Source of the DNA: Glutamicibacter sp. MNS18
GTDB taxonomy: Bacteria; Actinomycetota; Actinomycetes; Actinomycetales; Micrococcaceae
NCBI RefSeq assembly: GCF_026107515.2
Contig: NZ_JAPCHW010000001.1
Location: 474,812-538,811, forward strand
Length of the DNA: 64,000 nucleotides
Reading direction: 5' to 3'
Under the pieces are notes generated by a model. The model was given only the letters and a program-made list of their open reading frames with translations. It did not search any database and was not told where the DNA came from. This document shows, in pieces, positions 42,671-53,107 of the stretch. The translations under genes and the position numbers were made by a program. Position 1 is the first letter of the stretch. The number at the start of each line of letters is the position of its first letter.

Positions 42671-43351
42671 ATGAAGGCGAAGATCTTGGTCGTCGATGAC
42701 GACGAGGCGCTGTCGGAAATGATCGGCATCGTTCTGCAGAACGACGGATTCGAACCGGTCTTTTGCTATGAGGGATCTGGAGCCTTGGAAGCCTTCCGCG
42801 AAGCCAACCCGGATCTGGTGCTGTTGGATCTGATGCTGCCCGGAATCGACGGGATCGAGGTCTGCAAGCTGATCCGCGCCGAATCGGATGTGCCGGTGGT
42901 GATGCTCACCGCGAAATCGGACACCGCCGATGTGGTGCGCGGCCTGGAATCCGGGGCGGACGACTACGTACCCAAACCGTTCAAACCGGCCGAACTGGTG
43001 GCCCGGGTCCGCGCACGCTTGCGCCCGGCCGAAACGCATACGGCCGAGACACTGAACGTCGGGGATGTGAGCATCGATGTGGCCGGACACCGCGTGACCC
43101 GCGGCGAGCAGGTGCTCTCACTGACCCCGCTGGAATTCGATTTGCTGGTCACCATGGCACGTAAGCCATGGCAGGTCTTCAGCCGTGAGCAATTGCTCGA
43201 AGCCGTGTGGGGTTACCGCCATGCGGCAGATACCCGGCTGGTGAACGTGCACGTGCAGCGCCTGCGGTCCAAGATCGAGAAGGATCCGGAGAAGCCGGGA
43301 ATCATCCAGACCGTTCGCGGGGTCGGCTACAAGGCTGGTTCGTCAAGTTGA
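42671..43351 (+). CDS. mtrA: Two-component response regulator MtrA
   Basis: A 226-residue OmpR-family regulator. The receiver domain (1-118) has the acidic pocket VVDDDEAL, phosphoacceptor D53 in LVLLDLMLPG, and switch residues in LTAKSD and KPFKPAEL. The winged helix (about 128-222) includes SLTPLEFDLLVTMARKPWQVFSREQLLEAVWGY-like sequence, near identical to actinobacterial MtrA. It controls cell-wall, division and osmotic genes in relatives. Strong ribosome site GGGGGAAG before the ATG. The stop overlaps the TTG start of mtrB, which is followed by lpqB as in mycobacteria and corynebacteria. Confidence 0.96.
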   Translation: MKAKILVVDDDEALSEMIGIVLQNDGFEPVFCYEGSGALEAFREANPDLVLLDLMLPGIDGIEVCKLIRAESDVPVVMLTAKSDTADVVRGLESGADDYVPKPFKPAELVARVRARLRPAETHTAETLNVGDVSIDVAGHRVTRGEQVLSLTPLEFDLLVTMARKPWQVFSREQLLEAVWGYRHAADTRLVNVHVQRLRSKIEKDPEKPGIIQTVRGVGYKAGSSS

Positions 43352-45162
43352 ACCAGCGCGCAACGACCGGAAAAGAACTAGTCCCGGTCGACGTGCGCAA
43401 CGCGGAACTTCCCCGGGCTCCGCGGTTCTACCGTCTCAAGGCCTGGGTCTTTCGTCCCCTGACGGTCCTGCGGCGTCGCTGGAACCGCCACCTGATGTAC
43501 CGTACGGTGGCCTCCACCTTGCTCTTCACCTCGCTGGCGCTGCTGGCGGCCGGGGCGTTCCTGTCCAACCAGATCGCCAATACGTTGTTCACCGAACGCT
43601 TCAACCAGATCGCCACTGAATCCGAACGGGGCCTGAGCCAGGCGCGCTCGATCTTCGAATCGGCGGCCACCACCGACAGGGTGTCCACCCAGTCACTGGT
43701 CAACAGCACGCTCAGTACCCTGGAAGGCGACGGGGCCAGCGTCGTGCGCGACTTCGTGCTGGTGCCGTTCCCGGGAGACGAGAACATCTACGTGGCACCC
43801 ACCGCCTCGGGACAGCTCACCAGCCGGATCATCCCGGAGGACCTGGCCGAACGGGTCATGAACGATCCGGGTATCTTCTGGCGCTCCGTGGAGATCCGCA
43901 CCGGAACCGACCAGGTGCCGGGCATCATCTTCGGAACCCAGGTCCTGTTGCCACCCGGAGTGGACTACGGGCTGTACCTGGTCTACGACCTGAGCAGCGT
44001 GCAGAACACCTTGGAGTTCATCAACCGCGCCATGATCCTGACCGGATTGATCCTGCTGCTGGTGGTCGGGGTCATCACCTGGTCGGTCAGCCGGACCGTG
44101 GTCCGCCCGGTCGCCGATGCCGCCTACGTGTCGGAACGCATTGCCGCAGGGGACCTGGACCGGCGCATGAAGGTGGCCGGTCAGGACGAGGTGGCCCGTC
44201 TGGGCACCGCGTTCAACCACATGGCCGCCTCCCTGCAGGACCAGATCACCCAGCTGAATCAGCTTTCGGCCATGCAGCAGCGTTTCGTCTCTGACGTCTC
44301 CCACGAATTGCGTACCCCGTTGACCACGGTACGCATGGCCGCAGAGCTGATCTACGATGCCCGCGAGGACTTCGACCCGATGACCTCGCGTTCGGCCGAA
44401 TTGATGTACAACCAGATCGAGAGGTTCCAGAACCTGCTCAACGACCTGCTGGAGGTCTCGCGTTTCGACGCCGGCGTGGCCGTACTGGACCGCGAATCCA
44501 CCGACCTGGGCACCATTGTGCGCAAGGTCATCGATACCGCCACCCCGGTGGCCGACGAATACGGTTCGGTGCTGCGCCTGAACACCAGCGGATCGGGCTG
44601 CGTGGCGGAGCTGGACCCGCGTCGCGTCGAGAGGATCCTGCGCAACCTGGTACTTAATGCCGCGGAACACGGTGAAGGTCACCCCATCGACATCACGATC
44701 GGGCAGGACGAGGATGCCGTGGCCGTCTCGGTGCGGGACCACGGAATCGGGATGAGTGAAGAGGCCTTGGCCCATGTCTTCGACAGGTTCTGGCGGGCCG
44801 ACCCGGCCCGCAAACGCACCACCGGTGGTTCCGGTCTGGGGCTGGCCATCGCCAAGGAGGATACGGCCCTGCACGGGGGACGGCTGGAAGTCTGGGGCGC
44901 CCCCGGTGTGGGAGCCAACTTCCGTCTGACGTTGCCGCGCACTCCGGGCGGCACCATCACCAGTTCACCGATACCATTGGAACCCAGCGCGGTGCCTGAT
45001 TTGAGCGGGGCGAGCATCCCGGAGCATTTCCCGCTCACCGGCGAACTGCCCAAGATCGGGTTCGTACCGTTGCTGCTGGATGATGTGTTGGATGACGACA
45101 TCGCCGATCCGACGATCGAAGAGAAGAAACGGGCAGGAGGAGCAGACACCGATGGCGCGTAA
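43348..45162 (+). CDS. mtrB: Sensor histidine kinase MtrB
   Basis: A membrane histidine kinase partner of MtrA. Using the TTG at 43348 (overlapping the mtrA stop as TTGA) the protein has 604 residues; an in-frame GTG at 43393 is an alternative, and the start codon is therefore uncertain. Two membrane segments (about 50-75 and 231-255) enclose an external domain of about 155 residues. HAMP follows, then the phosphoacceptor H319 in FVSDVSHELRTPL, N box RNLVLNAAEHG, and G boxes VRDHGIGMS and GGSGLGLAIAKED. The C-terminal 85 residues are a disordered acidic tail. It overlaps lpqB by 11 bp. Confidence 0.93.
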   Translation: MNQRATTGKELVPVDVRNAELPRAPRFYRLKAWVFRPLTVLRRRWNRHLMYRTVASTLLFTSLALLAAGAFLSNQIANTLFTERFNQIATESERGLSQARSIFESAATTDRVSTQSLVNSTLSTLEGDGASVVRDFVLVPFPGDENIYVAPTASGQLTSRIIPEDLAERVMNDPGIFWRSVEIRTGTDQVPGIIFGTQVLLPPGVDYGLYLVYDLSSVQNTLEFINRAMILTGLILLLVVGVITWSVSRTVVRPVADAAYVSERIAAGDLDRRMKVAGQDEVARLGTAFNHMAASLQDQITQLNQLSAMQQRFVSDVSHELRTPLTTVRMAAELIYDAREDFDPMTSRSAELMYNQIERFQNLLNDLLEVSRFDAGVAVLDRESTDLGTIVRKVIDTATPVADEYGSVLRLNTSGSGCVAELDPRRVERILRNLVLNAAEHGEGHPIDITIGQDEDAVAVSVRDHGIGMSEEALAHVFDRFWRADPARKRTTGGSGLGLAIAKEDTALHGGRLEVWGAPGVGANFRLTLPRTPGGTITSSPIPLEPSAVPDLSGASIPEHFPLTGELPKIGFVPLLLDDVLDDDIADPTIEEKKRAGGADTDGA

Positions 45163-46855
45163 CCTCTACCGGATCATCGCCGTGGCCCTGACCGGCCTGA
45201 TGGTGCTCTCCGGCTGCGCCGCGATACCGCGTAGCTCGCCGGTGCAGCAGATCGAATCGCAGCCCATCGACGAGGAACTGGACAACTACAGCTTCACCGC
45301 GCTTGGTCCCACCGAAGGGGCCAGCCCGCGCAGCATTGTCGAAGGTTTCATGGAAGCGGGCATCTCATTGGCCCAGGATTACGCGGTGGCCCGCGAATTC
45401 ATGGCCCCGGAGCTGAAGAACGAATGGAAGGGCACCACCCGTACGCTGGTCTACGATGCCAGCTCGATCATCGGCGCCGAGTCGGAAAACCGCTACACCG
45501 TCCAGTTGGAAATCACCGCCGAGGTTGACCAGTACGGGATCCGCACCGAGTACCCGCCGCATTCGACCCGTGCGGTGGATATCGAACTGACCGTGGTCGA
45601 CGGGCAGTGGCGGATCTCCAACACCCCGGACGGCATCATGCTCGAGACCAGCTACTTCGAGCGGATCTTCGCCCCGCGATCGCTGTACTTCTATGACTCC
45701 AGCTACAACTACCTGGTTCCGGACATCCGCTGGTTCTCCTCGCGTAGCGGAGCGGCGACCTCCATCGTGGAGGCGTTGCTCGCTGGCCCCGCACCGCACC
45801 TGGAGAATGCGGTCCTCTCCGCATTCTCGCCAGCCAGCTCGTTGATGCGCTCCGCGGTTCCGGTCAAGGACGGTACGGCCACGGTGGACCTGAACGCCGA
45901 GACCTTCCAGGACAGCTCTGACTTGGCCAAGCAGTTGATGCAACGCCAGCTCTCGGCCTCCCTGGATGAACTGACCTCGGTCGAACGGGTCCAGATGCAA
46001 TCCGAGGAGTCCGATGTGATCATCGGTCCCCTGGCCACGGACTACGTTGAGCCGCAGATCAACCCGAGCACCCCCGATACCCTGGTGGGACTGGAGGATG
46101 ACCGACTGGTGTACGTCAAGGGACGCAGCATCATACCCGTCGGAGGGGTGCCGGATCTGTCGCAGTATTCGCCGCGTGCACCGGCCATGGCACCGGTGGG
46201 AAACCGGTTCGCGTTCCTTTCCGGTGACGGCACACGACTGATGGGTGTTGACGAACATGGCCAGGTAACCCAGATCGCCAGCGGCACCGACCTGCTGCGC
46301 CCGTCCATGGACGTCGCCGGGTGGACCTGGACGGCGGATAATTCCGAAAGCAATCCGATCATCGTGGCCCCGGCCGATCCCAACGTGTCGGGGGAGACCC
46401 GCCCCATCACTGTCAGCTGGCTCAGCGGGGAATCGGTGGACTCGCTACGCATTTCCCGTGACGGTTCGCGGGCGTTGTTGGTGGTCCATGACGAGGAACG
46501 CACCCGGGTGCTGGTGGCCGGGATCGTTCGCGATACCGATGGGGTGCCCCGCGGCTTGAGCGAACACCCCATGGAGATCTTCCCCAGCGTTCCGGCGAAT
46601 ACCGCCCTGTGGAACTCCGACCAGTCCATTATCGTGGCGCAACTGGGCCGCAACGAGTCGGTGCGAGCCGAATTGGTGACCTTCTCCGGCGGCAGCGAAC
46701 AGTTCTCCCCGCTACTGGGCATGGTGAACCTGGCGGTGGGTGTTGGCGAACGGCGCCCGGTTTACGCCGGAACCCTGGGTGAATTGCACACCCGGGTAGG
46801 CAACACCTGGCGGGTGCTGGAGGATTTCGCCGCGGACGTCTCCTACCCGGGATAG
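45152..46855 (+). CDS. lpqB: Lipoprotein LpqB (MtrAB accessory)
   Basis: A 567-residue lipoprotein. The signal peptide ends at lipobox LSGC (lipid-modified C22). A GerMN-type domain (about 195-310) is followed by a beta-propeller-like LpqB domain (about 330-560). It associates with the MtrB sensor domain in mycobacteria and modulates signalling (family knowledge). ATG at 45152 lies inside the mtrB 3' end (11-bp overlap) with ribosome site AGGAGGAG, so the three genes form one operon. Length matches the family (about 580). Confidence 0.95.
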   Translation: MARNLYRIIAVALTGLMVLSGCAAIPRSSPVQQIESQPIDEELDNYSFTALGPTEGASPRSIVEGFMEAGISLAQDYAVAREFMAPELKNEWKGTTRTLVYDASSIIGAESENRYTVQLEITAEVDQYGIRTEYPPHSTRAVDIELTVVDGQWRISNTPDGIMLETSYFERIFAPRSLYFYDSSYNYLVPDIRWFSSRSGAATSIVEALLAGPAPHLENAVLSAFSPASSLMRSAVPVKDGTATVDLNAETFQDSSDLAKQLMQRQLSASLDELTSVERVQMQSEESDVIIGPLATDYVEPQINPSTPDTLVGLEDDRLVYVKGRSIIPVGGVPDLSQYSPRAPAMAPVGNRFAFLSGDGTRLMGVDEHGQVTQIASGTDLLRPSMDVAGWTWTADNSESNPIIVAPADPNVSGETRPITVSWLSGESVDSLRISRDGSRALLVVHDEERTRVLVAGIVRDTDGVPRGLSEHPMEIFPSVPANTALWNSDQSIIVAQLGRNESVRAELVTFSGGSEQFSPLLGMVNLAVGVGERRPVYAGTLGELHTRVGNTWRVLEDFAADVSYPG

Positions 46856-46913
46856 TTTCCACAGCCTGTGCCGGCACCGGCAATGTCCGTCCCGGAACAG
46901 GCAGGATGGTCCC

Positions 46914-47693
46914 ATGGCATCACAATGGGACCGGATCGTGGACGATCTCGCACTCAGCACGCCGGCACGCACCGCCGAACGGGCTGTGACCGAAACCCTG
47001 AACCTGCTGCTGCCGACCAGTTGCGCGGTGTGCGAGACCGCGGACCAGCGGTTGTGCCGGCAGTGCCGGAGCACGCTGAACCGACTGCTGCATTACCCGC
47101 CGGTGCCACGGCAGCTGCGGATGGTCGTCGAGCTGCCCGCGTACCAGCGCGGCATCCTCGCCTGTGCGGCAGGGATGTACGCCAACGAGCTGGCCCGGGC
47201 GATCCTGGCGTTCAAGAACCACCAGCGGCTATTCCTTGCGGAGCTTTTTGCGCCGTATCTGGCGGCCCTGGCCAACACGTTGTGCCCGCCGCAACCTGCG
47301 GGCCGTTCCATCTGGCTGGTTCCGGTGCCCAGTTCCCACAAGGCGCAGGCCACCCGCGGATACTGGCCGGTCCAACAGATACTGCGTTACGCGTCAGGTC
47401 ATGGAATGCTCGGGCCGTCCCTGGAATGCCGGCCCATCCTGAAATACCGGTTGGCCAACTCCTTCGCCGCGGCGCAAAAGGGGCGAAGCGGCCGCCAGCG
47501 CCGCGAAGCCAATACGGCGCTCTTCGCCTTCGATGCGCTTCATGAAGGGCAACAAATACTGCTGGTCGATGACGTGCTGACCACCGGTGCCACCCTGTCG
47601 GCGGCGGCCCAGATCTGCACGGCAGCCGGATACCGGGTGATCGGCGCGCTGGTCGTGGCGCTGACGCCGGCTCCCCAGGGCGACGCGCGGTAG
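46914..47693 (+). CDS. ComF-family phosphoribosyltransferase-like protein
   Basis: A 259-residue ComF protein. A zinc ribbon near the N-terminus (CAVC and CRQC, about residues 38-55) precedes a phosphoribosyltransferase domain with PVPSSHKAQATRGY near 140 and the PRPP loop ILLVDDVLTTGATL near 217. In transformable bacteria ComF supports DNA uptake, but it is also conserved in bacteria not known to be competent. The comF-hpf-secA order is as in mycobacteria (Rv3242c to Rv3240c). CAGGAT 6 nt before the ATG hints at a leaderless start. Confidence 0.9.
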   Translation: MASQWDRIVDDLALSTPARTAERAVTETLNLLLPTSCAVCETADQRLCRQCRSTLNRLLHYPPVPRQLRMVVELPAYQRGILACAAGMYANELARAILAFKNHQRLFLAELFAPYLAALANTLCPPQPAGRSIWLVPVPSSHKAQATRGYWPVQQILRYASGHGMLGPSLECRPILKYRLANSFAAAQKGRSGRQRREANTALFAFDALHEGQQILLVDDVLTTGATLSAAAQICTAAGYRVIGALVVALTPAPQGDAR

Positions 47694-47807
47694 CCGATTA
47701 TGCTGACCGCGATAAGAAAAATGGGCGTCTGATAGTGGAATATTCAGCGATGTGGCATATGGTGAAGTATGGGTTGCATCACAGATGCAGCGAAGGCCCA
47801 TCTTCAG

Positions 47808-47831
47808 TCCGGGAGCTGAGAAAATCCCGGA
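47808..47831 (+). promoter_or_regulatory. Hairpin in the hpf leader
   Basis: TCCGGGA (47808-47814) pairs perfectly with TCCCGGA (47825-47831) around a 10-nt loop, 35 nt before the hpf ATG. No T run. It is probably either the end of the comF message or a leader structure. Confidence 0.4.
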
Positions 47832-47866
47832 TTGTTGTGTCACCCGACTCTATTTTGGAGGACACC

Positions 47867-48556
47867 ATGGAGCTGAATTACAGCGGCCGCAACATCACCG
47901 TCTCCGATCGTTTCCGCGAATACGTGGACGAGAAAATGACGAAGGTCGAGCAATTGACCACCAAGGTGCAGCGGATCGATGTCAAGGTTGTCAAGGAAGC
48001 CCACGCCCGTAACCAGTCCACCGCGCTGTCGGTGGAACTGACCGTGGTCAGCCGGGGACCGGCGATTCGCGCGGAGGCATCTGGCGCGGACAAATTTGCG
48101 GCCTTTGATGTGGCATTCTCCAAGTTGCTTGAACGCCTGCGCAAGGCGCGCGACAAGCGCAAGGTCCATCGCGGCAACCACACCCCGGTGGCGGTTCACG
48201 AGGCGACCAGTAACCTTCCGACCATCTCCACGGACAAGACCCTGGTGGAGCAGACCCTGGAAAACCAGGCAGCCGCCGAGGCCGCTGCGAAGGAAGAGGA
48301 TTCGCAATACACCCCGGTTGTGATCCGACGCAAGGTGTTCCCCGCCGAGGTCATGAGCATCGATGACGCGGTGGACCGCATGGAGCTGGTCGGCCACCCG
48401 TTCTACCTGTTCATCGACGAGGCCAACGGGTCCCATTCGGTGGTTTACCGCCGTCACCAGTACCAGTACGGTGTGATCACCCTCGATCCGTCGCTGAATG
48501 AGGACGATGAACTGCCAACCGAAGTCCGCGGATACCGCGACGCCTCGGTGAGCTAG
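47867..48556 (+). CDS. hpf: Ribosome hibernation-promoting factor, long form
   Basis: A 229-residue long-form HPF (RaiA family). The N-terminal domain (1-100, MELNYSGRNITVSDRFREYV) binds in the 30S decoding channel and blocks translation. A linker rich in Ala and Glu (about 120-150) leads to the C-terminal dimerisation domain (165-225: VIRRKVFPAEVMSIDDAV and YRRHQYQYGVITL), which joins two 70S into 100S. The ATG at 47867 has a strong ribosome site TTGGAGG. The 173-bp gap upstream probably holds its own promoter, as expected for a stationary-phase gene (inference). Confidence 0.95.
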   Translation: MELNYSGRNITVSDRFREYVDEKMTKVEQLTTKVQRIDVKVVKEAHARNQSTALSVELTVVSRGPAIRAEASGADKFAAFDVAFSKLLERLRKARDKRKVHRGNHTPVAVHEATSNLPTISTDKTLVEQTLENQAAAEAAAKEEDSQYTPVVIRRKVFPAEVMSIDDAVDRMELVGHPFYLFIDEANGSHSVVYRRHQYQYGVITLDPSLNEDDELPTEVRGYRDASVS

Positions 48557-48592
48557 TCCAAACCGCACCAATTCGGTAGCCAACTGACCCAT

Positions 48593-49831
48593 ATGAGCGG
48601 CCACGGAGATCTGAGCCTGAAACAGGCGCAACGGATCGCCGTGGCCGCTCAGGGTTTAACCGGACAGCGAAACGACGCGGCCAGCTCCCGGCAACGGATC
48701 GCCCAGGTCTTCCGGGGCATCGGCCAAACGCAGGTGGACTCGGTCAACGTGGTCTGCCGGGCGCACTACCAGCCGCTGTTCGCCCGACTGGGACCCTACC
48801 GCACCGAGGACCTTGACGAGCTGGTGTCCACCTCACGCAGCGGTGTCACCGAGTACTGGGGGCATGAAGCCAGCTTCGTCCGCAGCGAGCTGATCGGCGA
48901 CCTGCGGCGTTGGCGGCGGGGACATTGGGCAGACCAATCCGCGATGTTTACCGATGCCCAACGGTCGTTGCTTGAGGACGTCCGGGGTTACCTGCGTGAG
49001 CACCCCGGCTCGTCGGCCCGTGATATCAGCAATGCCTTGAAGGTGCCTGGCAACACGGAAGGAACCCATTGGGGGTGGAACTGGAACGACACCAAGCTCG
49101 TGACGGAGTCGCTTTTCTGGAACGCGGAGATACTGAGCCTGGGCCGCAACCGGCAGTTCGAACGGCGATTCGCCCTTGCCGGGCAGGTGGTGGACCTGGA
49201 GGAACTGCACCCGGCGCATGACCGGCATGAATCACTGCGCCGACTGGTGCGGGCTGCGGCAGGCAGCTTGGGGATCGCCAGCGACAAGTGCATCGCCGAG
49301 TACTACCGCCTGCCGCTGCGGCCGGTCAGGCAAACCGCCCGGGAACTGGTGGAGGCAGGGGAGCTGGAGCCGGTGCGGGTACAGGGCCAGCCCGGACACC
49401 TGTTCATGCCCCGTGGCACCCCGGTTCCCAGCCGCATCACCCGGACCGTACGGATCCTCTCGCCCTTTGACTCCATGGTTTTCAACCGCGCCCGATTGCA
49501 GTCCCTGTTCGGTTTCCACTACCGGATCGAAATCTACGTGCCCAGCTCCAAGCGGCTATACGGATACTATGTGTTCCCGATCCTCTATGGGCATGAATTC
49601 GTGGGCCGGGTGGACCTCAAAGCCGATCGGAGGGCCGGGGTGCTGCGGGTCCAGGCCCTGTATTTCGAGGGGGATCCGAGCGACGATCTGCTCAGCAGCA
49701 CCCACGACGAGTTGTGGCGCATGGCGGGGTGGCTGCAACTGGAGCGGGTGCATGTTGGACCTGAGCAGGTGCTGTGCAGCCCATGGACTTTAGCCGCAAA
49801 TGCCAAACCCAGACGGGAAATGAGCTTGTAG
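48593..49831 (+). CDS. YcaQ/AlkX-like winged-helix DNA glycosylase
   Basis: A 412-residue HTH_42-family protein resembling YcaQ (AlkX), which unhooks interstrand crosslinks by cutting N-glycosidic bonds. The catalytic QxD motif is Q47-V-D49 in GIGQTQVDSVNVV. Several winged-helix modules are predicted (about 1-60, 130-200 and 255-330), and the C-terminal PSSKRLYGYYVFPILYGHEFVGRVDLKADR stretch in two halves (about 320-350) is a family feature. It lies 37 bp after hpf and has GCGGCCAC just downstream of its ATG rather than a good ribosome site. Role in DNA repair is inferred from family. Confidence 0.88.
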   Translation: MSGHGDLSLKQAQRIAVAAQGLTGQRNDAASSRQRIAQVFRGIGQTQVDSVNVVCRAHYQPLFARLGPYRTEDLDELVSTSRSGVTEYWGHEASFVRSELIGDLRRWRRGHWADQSAMFTDAQRSLLEDVRGYLREHPGSSARDISNALKVPGNTEGTHWGWNWNDTKLVTESLFWNAEILSLGRNRQFERRFALAGQVVDLEELHPAHDRHESLRRLVRAAAGSLGIASDKCIAEYYRLPLRPVRQTARELVEAGELEPVRVQGQPGHLFMPRGTPVPSRITRTVRILSPFDSMVFNRARLQSLFGFHYRIEIYVPSSKRLYGYYVFPILYGHEFVGRVDLKADRRAGVLRVQALYFEGDPSDDLLSSTHDELWRMAGWLQLERVHVGPEQVLCSPWTLAANAKPRREMSL

Positions 49832-49898
49832 GCAGGATTACTCACGTAGACTGGGGAACGCCAGAATTTACTGTGCTTGAGATATTGGGAGCTACCAC

Positions 49899-52583
49899 GT
49901 GGCATCATTGCTAGAACGTATTTTGCGTACCGGCGACAAGAAGATCCTGAAAAAACTCCGGGTCTACGCGGACGCAATCAATGCGTTGGAGAGCGAATTT
50001 CGCGATATGACCGACGAGGAACTTCGCGGGGAAACCGAGAAGTTCCGGGCGCGGTATACCGAAGGGGAATCCCTGGATTCGCTGCTCCCAGAAGCTTTTG
50101 CCGCTGTGCGTGAAGCTGCAGACCGGGTGCTGGGTATGCGTCACTTCGACGTGCAGATGATGGGTGGCGCCGCATTGCACCTGGGAAATATCGCGGAAAT
50201 GCGTACCGGTGAAGGTAAGACCCTGGTTGCCACGGCCCCGGCCTATCTCAACGCGCTGACCGGCAAGGGCGTGCACGTGGTCACGGTCAATGACTTCCTG
50301 GCGGAATACCAGTCGGATTTGATGGGCCGTGTCTTCCGATTCCTGGGGATGAGCACCGGTTGCATCATGTCCAATATGGATCCGGCCACACGGCGCAAGC
50401 AGTACCAAGCCGATGTCACCTATGGGACGAACAACGAGTTCGGTTTCGACTACCTGCGTGACAACATGGCGTGGAGCAAAGAGGAACTGGTCCAGCGCGA
50501 ACACCACTTCGTGATCGTCGACGAAGTCGACTCGATCCTCATCGACGAGGCCCGTACCCCGCTGATCATTTCCGGGCAGGCTTCCGGGGATGTGAACCGC
50601 TGGTACACCGAGTTCTCGAAGATGATGAGCACGCTGGAACGCGACACCGACTACGAGGTGGACGAGAAGAAGCGCACCGTCGGTGTGCTGGAGCCCGGGA
50701 TCGAAAAGATCGAGGACCACCTGGGCATCGACAATCTCTACGAGGCGGCCAACACGCCGCTGATCGGCTTTCTGAACAACGCCATCAAGGCCAAGGAACT
50801 GTTCAAGAAGGACAAGGACTACGTGGTGGTCAACGGCGAGGTCATGATCGTTGACGAGCACACCGGCCGCGCATTGGCGGGGCGCCGCTATTCCGAGGGT
50901 ATGCACCAGGCCATCGAGGCCAAGGAAGGGGTGCAGATCAAGGCCGAGAACCAGACCCTGGCCACGATCACGTTGCAGAACTACTTCCGCATGTACGAGA
51001 AGATCTCGGGCATGACCGGTACCGCGCAAACCGAAGCCGCCGAGTTCATGGGCACCTACAAGCTCGGTGTCGTGGAAATCCCCACCAACCGTCCTGCGGT
51101 TCGTGTGGACCAATCGGATCTGATCTACAAGAACGAGATCGCCAAGTTCGACGCGGTCGTCCAGGACATTGCCGAACGACACAAGACCGGGCAGCCGATC
51201 CTGGTGGGCACCACCAGCGTGGAAAAGAGCGAGTACCTTTCGCGGCTGCTGGCCAAGCAGGGAATCCGCCACGAAGTGCTCAACGCCAAGAACCACGCAC
51301 GTGAAGCGGCGATCGTGGCCATGGCCGGTAAGAAGGGTGGGGTCACCGTGGCCACCAACATGGCCGGCCGTGGTACCGACATCATGCTCGGCGGTAACGC
51401 CGAGTTCATCGCCGTGGCCGAAATGGAACGGCGCGGACTGGACCCGGAAAACAATCCCGAGGAGTACCAGGCCCAGTGGGATGAGGTTTTCGCCAACGCC
51501 AAGAAGGCCGTGGCCCGCGATGCTGAGGAAGTCTCGGCACTTGGTGGCCTCTACGTGCTGGGGACCGAACGCCACGAGTCACGTCGAATCGACAACCAGC
51601 TGCGTGGTCGTGCAGGGCGCCAGGGCGACCCCGGTGAGTCCCGCTTCTACCTGTCGATGACCGATGACCTGATGCGCCGCTTCAACTCGGGTATGGCTGA
51701 GCGGATCATGAATAACCCCTCCATGCCCGATGACGTTGCCCTGGAATCCAAGATGGTGTCCAAGGCGATCGAGTCCGCCCAGGCCCAGGTCGAGGGCGTG
51801 AACGCCGAACAGCGCAAGAACGTGCTGAAATACGATGACGTGATGAACCGCCAGCGTGAGGCCATCTACACCGACCGCCGCCGCATCCTGGAAGGCGACG
51901 ATATCCACGAGAAGGTCGAGCACTTCCTGGAAGATGTCATCAAGGCCATGGTGCTGGAAGCCACCCAGATCGGTCACCCGGATGAGTGGGATCTGCGCCA
52001 GCTCTGGACCAACTTCAAGCAGGTCTTCCCGATCGCTCTGACCGTGGATGACCTGGTCGAGGAAGCCGGGGGAGTTTCGCACCTGAGTGCCGAATTCATC
52101 GAGACCGAGGTGCTTTCCGATGCCCGACTGCAGTACCAAGCGCGCGAGGAGGCTGTCGGCGCGCAGACGATGCGCGAACTCGAACGCCGTGTGGTGCTCT
52201 CGACCATTGGACGCAAGTGGCAGGAGCACCTCTACGAGATGGATTACCTCAAGGAAGGTATCGGCCTGCGTGCCATGGCCCAGCGTGACCCGTTGGTTGA
52301 ATACCAGCGCGAGGGCTACACCATGTTCCTGACCATGATGGAGGGTATCCGGGAGGATTCCATCGGCACCCTGTTCCACCTGGAATTGCCGACAGGAGAG
52401 AAGAAGCCGGAGGAAATCAACGGTGCCCTGGTCGAACCGGCCAAGCCCCGCAACCTCCAGTTCACCGGCCCGGACGAGGACGGCGAAGCCAGCACGAAGC
52501 GAGAACAAGCTTCTGGCAACAAGAACAAGAAGGTGGCCGCCGGCGCTGGCGGAAGCAAATCCAAGAAGAACAAGAAGCGCTAG
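49899..52583 (+). CDS. secA: Protein translocase ATPase SecA
   Basis: An 894-residue SecA, the motor pushing preproteins through SecYEG. NBD1 Walker A is [10 protein letters not shown] near residue 105, and Walker B with DEAD-like motif is [16 protein letters not shown] near 210. NBD2 has [14 protein letters not shown] and [19 protein letters not shown]. The C-terminus is lysine-rich (SKSKKNKKR) without the CxCxnCH zinc motif. The length fits the housekeeping SecA1 of actinobacteria (about 900-950), not SecA2. The start is GTG at 49899 with TTGGGAG upstream. Its stop shares a CTAG with the convergent DUF6459 gene. Confidence 0.97.
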   Translation: MASLLERILRTGDKKILKKLRVYADAINALESEFRDMTDEELRGETEKFRARYTEGESLDSLLPEAFAAVREAADRVLGMRHFDVQMMGGAALHLGNIAEMRTGEGKTLVATAPAYLNALTGKGVHVVTVNDFLAEYQSDLMGRVFRFLGMSTGCIMSNMDPATRRKQYQADVTYGTNNEFGFDYLRDNMAWSKEELVQREHHFVIVDEVDSILIDEARTPLIISGQASGDVNRWYTEFSKMMSTLERDTDYEVDEKKRTVGVLEPGIEKIEDHLGIDNLYEAANTPLIGFLNNAIKAKELFKKDKDYVVVNGEVMIVDEHTGRALAGRRYSEGMHQAIEAKEGVQIKAENQTLATITLQNYFRMYEKISGMTGTAQTEAAEFMGTYKLGVVEIPTNRPAVRVDQSDLIYKNEIAKFDAVVQDIAERHKTGQPILVGTTSVEKSEYLSRLLAKQGIRHEVLNAKNHAREAAIVAMAGKKGGVTVATNMAGRGTDIMLGGNAEFIAVAEMERRGLDPENNPEEYQAQWDEVFANAKKAVARDAEEVSALGGLYVLGTERHESRRIDNQLRGRAGRQGDPGESRFYLSMTDDLMRRFNSGMAERIMNNPSMPDDVALESKMVSKAIESAQAQVEGVNAEQRKNVLKYDDVMNRQREAIYTDRRRILEGDDIHEKVEHFLEDVIKAMVLEATQIGHPDEWDLRQLWTNFKQVFPIALTVDDLVEEAGGVSHLSAEFIETEVLSDARLQYQAREEAVGAQTMRELERRVVLSTIGRKWQEHLYEMDYLKEGIGLRAMAQRDPLVEYQREGYTMFLTMMEGIREDSIGTLFHLELPTGEKKPEEINGALVEPAKPRNLQFTGPDEDGEASTKREQASGNKNKKVAAGAGGSKSKKNKKR

Positions 52584-53095
52584 AGAACTTCCAGTTCGGT
52601 CACTTGCCACCGTCCGTGCCATGGCTCCAATTTCAGGGCCACGGCACGGACGCGGTGTTTAAACGCAAGCACAGCGGCACATTCGTAGGCGCCGGAAGCC
52701 GTCAATTCCATCCTGATGGTGCGCACACAACCATGGCTGGTTCCCTCCGCAGGATCCAGGGTCAGGGCCCTGGTCTCGATGAGTTGTTGGCACTTGAGCT
52801 TTTCGATACAACGCGGTTCCACGGCGAAGTTCAGTTGCCACAGGCCACGGTGTCCGGCCAGGATCTCGAACACGGCCCGAGCCACCGCATGGCACAGGTG
52901 CACGGCGGCCAGCCTGGTGGTGCGGGGAACCGGGGCACGGTGGAAAATATGGTCCATGGGTTTGGCGATCTGTGTCGGCGACTCATGGCGCAAGGGATGG
53001 TACGCGGTTCCGCCGGAGAGCCGTACGGTGAGGTTTGCTGCCGGATGCGAGTGCCAGGGTGCAACGGGACGCAGTGGTTGGGCGGTCAGCGACAT
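52580..53095 (-). CDS. DUF6459/Rv3235-family protein
   Basis: A 171-residue basic protein of the Rv3235 family, restricted to actinobacteria and of unknown function. The conserved domain covers about 60-171, with [26 protein letters not shown], then the tail [19 protein letters not shown] (in two halves). No signal peptide or membrane segment. It is next to secA in several actinobacterial groups. The stop codon overlaps that of secA in a shared CTAG. ATG at 53095, only 13 bp after the LysM gene stop, so the two are co-transcribed. Confidence 0.82.
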   Translation of the reverse strand: MSLTAQPLRPVAPWHSHPAANLTVRLSGGTAYHPLRHESPTQIAKPMDHIFHRAPVPRTTRLAAVHLCHAVARAVFEILAGHRGLWQLNFAVEPRCIEKLKCQQLIETRALTLDPAEGTSHGCVRTIRMELTASGAYECAAVLAFKHRVRAVALKLEPWHGRWQVTELEVL

Positions 53096-53107
53096 GATCT
53101 ACACCTT

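Noticed and set aside
49911-51575. 554-codon antisense open frame opposite secA
   Set aside because: Mirror of the secA codon pattern; no start signal and no recognisable domain.
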